Source: Brochothrix campestris (GTDB lineage: Bacteria; Bacillota; Bacilli; Lactobacillales; Listeriaceae). From it: DNA of 64,000 nucleotides. The stretch lies in contig NZ_CP175511.1 of assembly GCF_046058945.1 (NCBI RefSeq), positions 1,550,001 to 1,614,000 of the forward strand. Direction: 5' to 3'. Shown here piece after piece: positions 57,406 to 64,000 of the stretch (position 1 is the first letter of the stretch; each line of letters opens with the position of its first letter). The translations under genes and the position numbers were made by a program. A model generated the notes under the pieces. That model ran no database searches, was not told where the DNA came from, and saw only the letters and a list, made by a program, of their open reading frames with translations.

Positions 57406-58752
57406 TTACCACTTTCCTTTCAACATGTTCTTTTTATACAGTTCTTCTCGGAAACGCAACATCGCAGTATAGGTCGCTAAAACATAAACGTCTTCTGTTT
57501 CTACCGCTTGAATAGCATCGACTAAGCCATCGATAGTTGGCACGACCCCAATCTCTTCTTCTGGAATTCCAGCCACGTTTAAACGTACGCCGAGATCATA
57601 GTAACGCTCGCCACCAACATTGTAATTTGGAATCGGCATTTCTGCTAATTTTTCAAAATTAACATCCCAAATCCAGCTCACATCGATGCCGTCTGCATAA
57701 TGATTGTTCATTAATAAGAAGAGTGAAAAAGCTTCGTCATGTAAGCCAATCGTTTCAATTGCTTGGTTAAAGCCAACGGGGTTTTTCACCAAAATAACGT
57801 GCACACGCTTCGTGCCGACCTGAACTGCTTCTTGACGACCAAAGACCGCTTGATCCAACACGAGGCCGGTTTTAATTTGAGCCGTTGTGAGTCCAAATTC
57901 GCGCCCGATTGCATAGGCAGACAACGCGTTATAGCTGTTGTATAACCCACCCACCGTTAAATGATACGGTTCGTCATCGATTTGAACATCCGCTTCTTGA
58001 TCCGTTAAACGAGTCACTTCATTGAGGCGGTATGTCAGTTCTGGACGTTTATACTCACAGCTTGCACAGTAATAATCACCGAGGTTGTTGTATGTAATAA
58101 AGTTATATTTTAACGGTTTCTTACAATGTGGGCAAAGTGTGGCTGTCGCATTTGTTTGCGCTTCTTGAGCCTCACCTTTTTCGAGGTCAAAGCCAAAGTA
58201 AACGACCGGATTTTTGACAGCCATATCGTGAAAAATAGGGGCATCGCCATTGACAAATAAAGTCGTTTCTGGTGTTAAGTTCGCACCATCAACCATTAAT
58301 TTCAAGGTGGTGTACACTTCACCGTAGCGATCTAATTGATCGCGAAAAACATTAGTAAAGACCATTGCCCGCGGTTTAACGTATTTTGTGATGCTCGTTA
58401 AACTGGCTTCATCGACTTCTAAGATTGCCACCCGTTTTTCTTTACGGCTCGGTTGATAATTTTTCAAAAAGGTTGATGTAATCCCTTGTAACATATTGGC
58501 GCCAGTTGAATTTGAAATCGTGTCTGGATGTGCTTGCTTCAAAACGTTATGCATCAAAGCTGATGTCACTGTTTTACCATTCGTACCCGTTACAATGATG
58601 ACTTCATAGTTACGTGAAATCTCTTGTAACACGGCTGGGTCTAATTTCAACGCCACCCGACCTGGGAAACTGCTGCCCCCTTTTGTTAACTTTTGAACGG
58701 TCAGGTAGACGGTTTTCCCTACTACCGCTGCCATTTTACTACGTAGTGACAT
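57406..58752 (-). CDS. murT: Lipid II isoglutaminyl synthase, Mur ligase-like subunit
   Basis: ATP-dependent partner of GatD that amidates D-isoglutamate of the stem peptide, needed for efficient crosslinking. The 448-residue protein has the Mur ligase ATP site VTGTNGKTVTSALMH, the MurT-specific zinc ribbon CPHCKKPLKYN...YYCASCEYK (about 205-230), and the C-terminal DUF1727 domain. It begins the murT-gatD operon. Confidence 0.95.
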   Translation of the reverse strand: MSLRSKMAAVVGKTVYLTVQKLTKGGSSFPGRVALKLDPAVLQEISRNYEVIIVTGTNGKTVTSALMHNVLKQAHPDTISNSTGANMLQGITSTFLKNYQPSRKEKRVAILEVDEASLTSITKYVKPRAMVFTNVFRDQLDRYGEVYTTLKLMVDGANLTPETTLFVNGDAPIFHDMAVKNPVVYFGFDLEKGEAQEAQTNATATLCPHCKKPLKYNFITYNNLGDYYCASCEYKRPELTYRLNEVTRLTDQEADVQIDDEPYHLTVGGLYNSYNALSAYAIGREFGLTTAQIKTGLVLDQAVFGRQEAVQVGTKRVHVILVKNPVGFNQAIETIGLHDEAFSLFLLMNNHYADGIDVSWIWDVNFEKLAEMPIPNYNVGGERYYDLGVRLNVAGIPEEEIGVVPTIDGLVDAIQAVETEDVYVLATYTAMLRFREELYKKNMLKGKW

Positions 58753-58826
58753 GTTATTTCCCCTTCCAATCGCTTCTTTAATTCATTTCATTTTACCATA
58801 AGTTATCGCTTGACCCAAACTGTACG

Positions 58827-60263
58827 CTAGCTTTTGTTACGGAGGCGATGCCGTTGAATTTTCCCCGTTGCTGTCCGCGGTATTTTGGCCACTGTCACGT
58901 AGCGTTGCGGCCACTTGTATTTCGCTAATTTGGTGGCGATGAAAGCCTCTAAATCAGCCTTGTGCAAGGGGTGTTCGCTCACGATGTAGGCGATTGGCAC
59001 TTGTTCCCACTGAGGGTGATACTCACCGATAACAGCGACATCGCTCACGAGCGGATGTTGTAATAAAACGTGCTCAATCTCGGTCGGATAAATGTTTTCA
59101 CCGCCCGAAATAATCAGGTCACCTGCCCGTTCTTTAACGAATAAATAACCGTCAGTATCAAGATAGCCAATGTCACCTGTTTTAAACCAACCATCAATAA
59201 AATCATCCGAGTGATGCTGGTAGTAGCCAGGTGTAATGTTGCCACCACGAAGCCAAATATCGCCAACGGTTTGAGGTGGCGTGTCGCCATTACCAATCCG
59301 TAATTCAGTTTGAAACAGAGGAATGCCTGCTGATCCGAGTTTTGTTGCTACTTGATCTAACGGCATTGCTACCGCTTGAGCTGCTGTTTCGGTCATCCCA
59401 TATGATGGGGTCACAGGCAGCTGCCACGCTTGGCAGGCTGTTAAGAGTTCACGTGTAACAGGACCACCACCTAACAAGACGAGTTGCACGTTAGGATGAC
59501 AAGTGAACGGTGTTTTTGCTTGCATCAAGCGGTGGAGCATCGTTGTAACGACTGAGGCATGTGTGATTGCGCCCGTCGCTAACAGCTGTTGTAACTGCTC
59601 TGCTCTAAACTTGGGCGCTAGCACAACGGCACAGCCAAATAAGAGTGAACGCATCAGTATCGATAAGCCACTAATGTGAAACAACGGCACGGCACAATAC
59701 CACCGAGACGTCGTTGAGAGACCACTCATCATCGCTGTTCCGGTCGCTGAGGCCAGGTGATTGCCGTACGTTTGTTGCACCGCCTTTGGATGCCCGGTCG
59801 AACCCGAGGTAAACATCAGTGATGCGGTTGTTTTAAGCTCCAGCGTTGAGCGCAATTGCAGGGGCGTTGCCGTCATGTTAGCCACTGATACAAACGAAAG
59901 AGCAGGCAGATTCGTTACGTTCAACGAATCAACCAACTCTTTAAAGTTAGTGGCATGAAGAAGCAGCGTGGCATCGCTTTGCTGCAATTGATAATTAATT
60001 TCACGTGGTGTGAGACGGTTGTTAAGAAACACCGTCACCGCACCGACTTGTTGCAACGCCAAAATCAGTTCATAGAAGTCGCGTTTATTTTCACCGAGTA
60101 CAGCAACATGATCACCCGCCGCCACGACTGTTTGCAGTTTGGCAGCTAAATGAGTGACCGTTTGCCATACGTCGGCAAAGGTCAACGTTTGTTCATCAGT
60201 GATGAGCGCAACTGCTGTTGGTGTTTGTTGCACCCTTTGTAATAACCAATTGCTAACACGCAT
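58827..60263 (-). CDS. menE: o-Succinylbenzoate-CoA ligase
   Basis: Activates OSB with ATP and CoA in menaquinone synthesis. The 478-residue acyl-adenylating enzyme has the P-loop SLMFTSGSTGHPKAVQQT, PSYGMTETAAQAV, GWFKTGDIGYLDTDGYLFVKERAGD and the C-terminal lysine in PRTATGKIQRHRL. Assignment to MenE rather than another CoA ligase follows from the men neighbours. Last of the menF-D-H-B-E series in the window; 17 bases after menB. Confidence 0.93.
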   Translation of the reverse strand: MRVSNWLLQRVQQTPTAVALITDEQTLTFADVWQTVTHLAAKLQTVVAAGDHVAVLGENKRDFYELILALQQVGAVTVFLNNRLTPREINYQLQQSDATLLLHATNFKELVDSLNVTNLPALSFVSVANMTATPLQLRSTLELKTTASLMFTSGSTGHPKAVQQTYGNHLASATGTAMMSGLSTTSRWYCAVPLFHISGLSILMRSLLFGCAVVLAPKFRAEQLQQLLATGAITHASVVTTMLHRLMQAKTPFTCHPNVQLVLLGGGPVTRELLTACQAWQLPVTPSYGMTETAAQAVAMPLDQVATKLGSAGIPLFQTELRIGNGDTPPQTVGDIWLRGGNITPGYYQHHSDDFIDGWFKTGDIGYLDTDGYLFVKERAGDLIISGGENIYPTEIEHVLLQHPLVSDVAVIGEYHPQWEQVPIAYIVSEHPLHKADLEAFIATKLAKYKWPQRYVTVAKIPRTATGKIQRHRLRNKS

Positions 60264-60280
60264 GTTTGCACCTTCTCGCC

Positions 60281-61102
60281 TTATGGGAATTTAGGGAATT
60301 GATCGAAGTCTGGATCGCGTTTTTCTTTGAAAGCGTCACGGCCTTCTTTCGCTTCATCTGTTGTATAGTAAAGCATTGTTGCATCGCCGGCAAATTGTTG
60401 TAAGCCAGCTAAGCCGTCTGTGTCAGCATTGAAAGCTGCTTTAATAAAGCGCATTGCTGTCGGGCTTTTCTTCAACATTTCAGTTGCCCATTCCATCGTT
60501 ACTTCTTCAACCTCTGCAAGCGGCACAACTTTGTTAATCCAGTTCATTTCATACGCTTCTTCAGCTGAGTATTGTTTACACATGAACCAAACTTCTTTGG
60601 CACGTTTATGTCCAATTACGCGTGCGAGGTAGCCCGAACCATAGCCGGCATCAAAGCTCCCAACGTTTGGTCCTGTTTGACCAAATTTAGCGTTATCAGC
60701 TGCAATTGTAATATCACATACTAATTGTAAAATGTTACCGCCACCGATAGAGTACCCACGAACCATCGCGATAACTGGTTTTGGAATAACACGGATTAAG
60801 CGTTGTAAGTCTAATACGTTTAATCGAGGAATGTTATCTGAGCCAACATAGCCACCGTTACCACGTACTTTTTGATCGCCACCAGAACAGAAGGCAAGGT
60901 CACCTTCACCTGTTAAAATAATAACGCCTGTATCGGCATCATCACGACAGATTGTAAAAGCATCGATCATTTCCATTACTGTTAATGGTGTAAAGGCATT
61001 ACGCACGTGTGGGCGGTTAATCGTAATTTTAGCCACGTGGTTTGTTTTTTCAAATTTAATTTCTTGGTACTCTTTTACTGGTTGCCAATCAAATGTTTTC
61101 AT
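60281..61102 (-). CDS. menB: 1,4-Dihydroxy-2-naphthoyl-CoA synthase
   Basis: Cyclises OSB-CoA to form the naphthoquinone ring. The 273-residue crotonase has [38 protein letters not shown] (oxyanion hole) and [23 protein letters not shown], the strict MenB signature, with [11 protein letters not shown] at the C-terminus. Length is normal. Confidence 0.97.
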   Translation of the reverse strand: MKTFDWQPVKEYQEIKFEKTNHVAKITINRPHVRNAFTPLTVMEMIDAFTICRDDADTGVIILTGEGDLAFCSGGDQKVRGNGGYVGSDNIPRLNVLDLQRLIRVIPKPVIAMVRGYSIGGGNILQLVCDITIAADNAKFGQTGPNVGSFDAGYGSGYLARVIGHKRAKEVWFMCKQYSAEEAYEMNWINKVVPLAEVEEVTMEWATEMLKKSPTAMRFIKAAFNADTDGLAGLQQFAGDATMLYYTTDEAKEGRDAFKEKRDPDFDQFPKFP

Positions 61103-61115
61103 TGTATAATTCCTC

Positions 61116-61928
61116 CTATTTTTTGAACCATTTTATTAGTAGTCTATCAAATGCCTCTGGCGCTTCGAAATGGACGATGTGTCCGGCGTTAGCGACAGTA
61201 GCAATTTCAAGTTGTGGCTGAACGGCCTGCATCTCGGAAGCAAGTTGGCGATACTTCGCATCTAAGCGCCCCACAACACTAAGGATTGGGCAGGTCAACT
61301 GCGATAGCTCAGACCAATAGCTCGGTTGAGCACCGGTGCCCATTCCGCGCAATGATGCACTTAATCCCGCAACGCTATTGTGCAAGCGTTGTTGACGAAG
61401 TCTTAAACGCTGTGGTGTCGGTAACTGCTGTTGGGAGACAAAGAGGGGAATTTTTTCCCAAAAGGAAATAAAAGCCTCTAAGCCCTCCTGTTCAAGACGT
61501 TGGGCCAGTCGTTCATCATGTTCGCGACGTGCCTCTTGCTCAGTTTGTGTCCTAAGCCCTGGTGAACTGCTTTCAAGCACTAAGTGCGTGACACGCTCCG
61601 GATATGTACAGGTCAAGCCAAGTGCGAGCCTGCCCCCCATTGAGTAGCCTACAACTGCAAAGGCCTTTATGTCAAGCACATTTACAATTTCGATTAAATC
61701 AGTCACTTGCTCAGCATACGAACAGGCCGACTGTGCCGCAAGACCGTGACCCGCTAATTCAATGCGCAGGTGACGGTGATGCGATAGCTTTAAACTCGTG
61801 CGTTCAAAGGTTGCTGGACTGCCGGTAAAGCCATGTAACCACAAAATAACAGGCAGGTGTGTTGCGCCCTCATCAATCACGCGATACGAACGGTCATTGA
61901 CCGTTAACTCATAACAACTCATGGTCAA
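61116..61928 (-). CDS. menH: MenH-type alpha/beta hydrolase (SHCHC synthase)
   Basis: Expels pyruvate from the MenD product SEPHCHC to give SHCHC. The 270-residue hydrolase has [16 protein letters not shown] (oxyanion region), the nucleophile serine in [14 protein letters not shown], and the catalytic histidine in [15 protein letters not shown]. Its start overlaps the menD end by 20 bases; translational coupling is likely. The menD-menB setting supports MenH over other hydrolases. Confidence 0.92.
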   Translation of the reverse strand: MTMSCYELTVNDRSYRVIDEGATHLPVILWLHGFTGSPATFERTSLKLSHHRHLRIELAGHGLAAQSACSYAEQVTDLIEIVNVLDIKAFAVVGYSMGGRLALGLTCTYPERVTHLVLESSSPGLRTQTEQEARREHDERLAQRLEQEGLEAFISFWEKIPLFVSQQQLPTPQRLRLRQQRLHNSVAGLSASLRGMGTGAQPSYWSELSQLTCPILSVVGRLDAKYRQLASEMQAVQPQLEIATVANAGHIVHFEAPEAFDRLLIKWFKK

Positions 61929-63654
61929 TCACTGCTTTTATATTATCCCATACACTGCGGTGTGTGACTACATTTTCATACCGATTTGTTTTCACTTCGA
62001 TAATATTTAAGCCTTTATGGTGTTCGGCGCGATCAAGTGTGTCTTGAAAATCTTCCCAATCTTGCACAGCATGGTACGTTGCATCGTATAAATTGGCCGC
62101 TTTTTCAATTGAAATATCGGTTGGTGTTCCAAATAACTGTTCAAAATGACGTGGACTCTCGGACTGTGGTAAGAATGAGAAGATACCACCCCCATTATTA
62201 TTAATCACAATCAGCGTCAAATTTAATTGATGCGTACGTGCCATCAACAACCCGTTCATATCATGATAAAAGGTGACATCGCCCATTAAGGCATACATCG
62301 GTTGTTGGGTAACGCTCATCCCCAATGCAGTTGAAATATTACCATCAATCCCATTTGCACCTCGGTTAGCGACGATTCTCACCTGTTTATTCGTCTGGAT
62401 AAAGAACGTATCAATATCACGGATTGGCATACTGTTTCCAACATATAATGCGGCCTCATTCGGTAAATGTTGTTGTAATTGTGCCACGACTTTGCCTTCA
62501 TCGAGCGTTTCAATCGCTGCTAAATATTGGTTCATACATGTTTTGCTCAGCCTATTTAATCGCTGCCATTGGTCATACCACTCACTGTCACGTTGTGCTT
62601 GATCGACTGATGCAAGCAAGCCTTCGACAAATACTGTTTCATCACAGTGCACCATATCAGTAGCTGCTTTAATTGGATCACGCCACATTGACCCTGGGTC
62701 GATGATAATATGACGAGCATCAACAAGCGTTTCAAGATACTGACTTAAAAATTTTGAAACAGGCATTGCCCCCATTCGGATGATGACCTCTGCTCTAACT
62801 TGTTCTTTCACACTCGCGAAACGAAAGAGACTGTCATATTGATCAATCACCTGATACTCATTCTGACCAAAAGAACGCAGTTGTGACAGAGGATCGGCTA
62901 AAACAGGAAAACCCAGTTGGTGTGATAATTGCACTATTTGTGCTGCTAATGCTGGTGCAACCTGTAAATCGCCCATGACAATCAAGCCTTTTTTACCGTG
63001 ACACAGGGTTAACATTTCTGCCAACAATTCCGAGCTGACTGTCTCGTTGGTCGAATAAATATGCACGTGATGGCGCTTCTGTTCGCCGCTGAACGGCGAT
63101 GGCTCTAATAATGGCATCAATGGCTGTCTTAATGGAAAATTCAAGTGAACAGGTCCACGAGGGGCTTTTAAGGCGATATCTACTGCCCGAGCACCTTGCC
63201 ACTTCGCATAGTTGAGTAATTCGGCACTCGCCTCAGGCAAGGCCATCTCCACAAATTCTTTCACATGGTGACCGTATAAATGAATTTGATCGATTGCTTG
63301 GGGTGCACCAACACCTCTCAATTCATGTGGACGATCTGAAGTGAGTACCACCAACGGGATGTTCGATAAATTCGCCTCAACGACAGCTGGCATGTAATTG
63401 GCAGCTGCTGTGCCTGAAGTACACAATAGCACAACAGGTCGTAATGATGCTTTTGCTAACCCGAGTGCAAAAAAACCAGCTGAACGTTCATCGATATCGA
63501 TGTAAATTTTCAAGGTCGGATGTTCTGCCATTAACATCGCTAATGGGGTTGACCGCGAACCTGGACTAATAACGGCCTCTTTAACGCCGGCTTGTACGAT
63601 TTCTTCGATAAATGCGGCTAAATATTGCGTCATTTCAATTTGATGTTTTGTCAT
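61909..63654 (-). CDS. menD: SEPHCHC synthase (MenD)
   Basis: A thiamine-diphosphate enzyme joining isochorismate and 2-oxoglutarate. The 581-residue product has VKEAVISPGSRSTPLAMLMAEHP, LCTSGTAAANYMPAVVEA, VLTSDRPHELRGVGAPQAIDQI and the ThDP motif GANGIDGNISTALGM...ALMGDVTFYHDMNGLL...IVINNNGGGIFSFLPQ. Length is normal. It overlaps the menF end by 20 bases. Confidence 0.97.
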   Translation of the reverse strand: MTKHQIEMTQYLAAFIEEIVQAGVKEAVISPGSRSTPLAMLMAEHPTLKIYIDIDERSAGFFALGLAKASLRPVVLLCTSGTAAANYMPAVVEANLSNIPLVVLTSDRPHELRGVGAPQAIDQIHLYGHHVKEFVEMALPEASAELLNYAKWQGARAVDIALKAPRGPVHLNFPLRQPLMPLLEPSPFSGEQKRHHVHIYSTNETVSSELLAEMLTLCHGKKGLIVMGDLQVAPALAAQIVQLSHQLGFPVLADPLSQLRSFGQNEYQVIDQYDSLFRFASVKEQVRAEVIIRMGAMPVSKFLSQYLETLVDARHIIIDPGSMWRDPIKAATDMVHCDETVFVEGLLASVDQAQRDSEWYDQWQRLNRLSKTCMNQYLAAIETLDEGKVVAQLQQHLPNEAALYVGNSMPIRDIDTFFIQTNKQVRIVANRGANGIDGNISTALGMSVTQQPMYALMGDVTFYHDMNGLLMARTHQLNLTLIVINNNGGGIFSFLPQSESPRHFEQLFGTPTDISIEKAANLYDATYHAVQDWEDFQDTLDRAEHHKGLNIIEVKTNRYENVVTHRSVWDNIKAVIDHELL

Positions 63655-64000
63655 TGTGAGCGCCTCCTAATAATCTTAACATCGGTTGAAACTTCAAGGC
63701 TGTTTCATTCCATTCTGTTTGCGGCTCTGAGTCAGCCACGATGCCACAACCAGCAAATAATCGAACCTGTTGGTTAGCTGCCACAAGTGAACGGATACCA
63801 ACGGCAAACTCGCCATTTTCACTCGCATCGTACCACCCAATCGGGGCTCCGAAAAAGCCTCGAATTTGTGGTTCTTCTTGGGCGATCCACTCGAGCGTTT
63901 TTTGTGAAGGAAACCCTCCTAACGCAGGGGTTGGATGCATTTTTTTGACCAAGCTTAAAAATGATGTCCCGGCATTTAATTGTGCCTTAATCGGCGTATA
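63635..64000 (-). CDS. menF: Isochorismate synthase, C-terminal part
   Basis: Converts chorismate to isochorismate, the entry to menaquinone synthesis. About 121 C-terminal residues are visible; the gene continues past the right edge. Typical segments are VKKMHPTPALGGFP, GFFGAPIGWYDASENGEFAVGIRS and LFAGCGIVADSEPQTEWNET, the conserved chorismate-binding core of MenF/EntC/DhbC. Placement beside menD makes MenF the right name. Confidence 0.95.
   Translation of the reverse strand, partial: YTPIKAQLNAGTSFLSLVKKMHPTPALGGFPSQKTLEWIAQEEPQIRGFFGAPIGWYDASENGEFAVGIRSLVAANQQVRLFAGCGIVADSEPQTEWNETALKFQPMLRLLGGAHNDKTSN

Overview
The window is chromosomal DNA from a low-GC Gram-positive bacterium (class Bacilli). 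I favour Lactobacillales (Enterococcaceae or Carnobacteriaceae type) or a Listeriaceae relative such as Brochothrix, but the sequence alone does not fix the genus. The grounds are gene content and order shared with Bacillus, Listeria and Enterococcus: gpsB-rnpB-rlmL beside ypsA-yppE and divergent recU-ponA; dinG-ypmB-aspB-asnS-dnaD-nth; mazG-dapB-cca-birA; murT-gatD. A type B RNase P RNA, strong AGGAGG-type ribosome sites, a class Ib ribonucleotide reductase and several cellobiose/maltose-type PTS genes fit this. No rRNA, tRNA, insertion sequence, phage or CRISPR array was seen. Most genes lie on the minus strand.

Layout. 0-3.6 kb: nrdHIEF (deoxynucleotide synthesis) behind two NrdR-like boxes. 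3.7-5.2 kb: an M32 carboxypeptidase. 5.3-15 kb: rRNA methyltransferase, rnpB, gpsB, ypsA, yppE, recU-ponA (plus strand), uppP, nfo, cshB; this is cell-wall, DNA-repair and RNA housekeeping. 15.3-18.6 kb: an RpiR regulator facing a glucoside/maltose-type PTS permease and an HAD phosphatase. 18.7-21.2 kb: a TetR-controlled FtsX/ATPase exporter. 21.3-28.8 kb: nth-dnaD-asnS-aspB-ypmB-dinG. 29-33.4 kb: deoR-deoC-nupC-pdp deoxynucleoside catabolism with a CcpA-type cre site and a candidate DeoR operator. 33.6-39.3 kb: an accessory island with at least eight frameshifts, holding a secreted peptide gene, three overlapping ABC-2 permeases, an ATPase and an anchored protein, then a second broken secreted-peptide/membrane-protein pair. 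39.4-43 kb: birA-cca-dapB-mazG. 43-48 kb: a lin0512-family gene, an immunity-like orphan, an ABC-2 exporter and an Mga-like regulator. 48.3-55.7 kb: an amino-acid oxidase-like flavoprotein, a YitT protein and a beta-glucoside PTS operon with its LicR-type activator. 56.6-58.8 kb: murT-gatD (lipid II amidation). 58.8-64 kb: menF-D-H-B-E (menaquinone synthesis); menC and menA are not in view.

The most unusual signals are (1) a family of roughly 80-119 bp intergenic hairpin elements at four places, each directly behind the stop codon of a minus-strand gene, two of them tandemly duplicated with almost the same period (119 and 118 bp); (2) the frameshift-riddled three-permease ABC island; and (3) a GH1 6-phospho-beta-glucosidase with glutamine in place of the catalytic acid/base glutamate.
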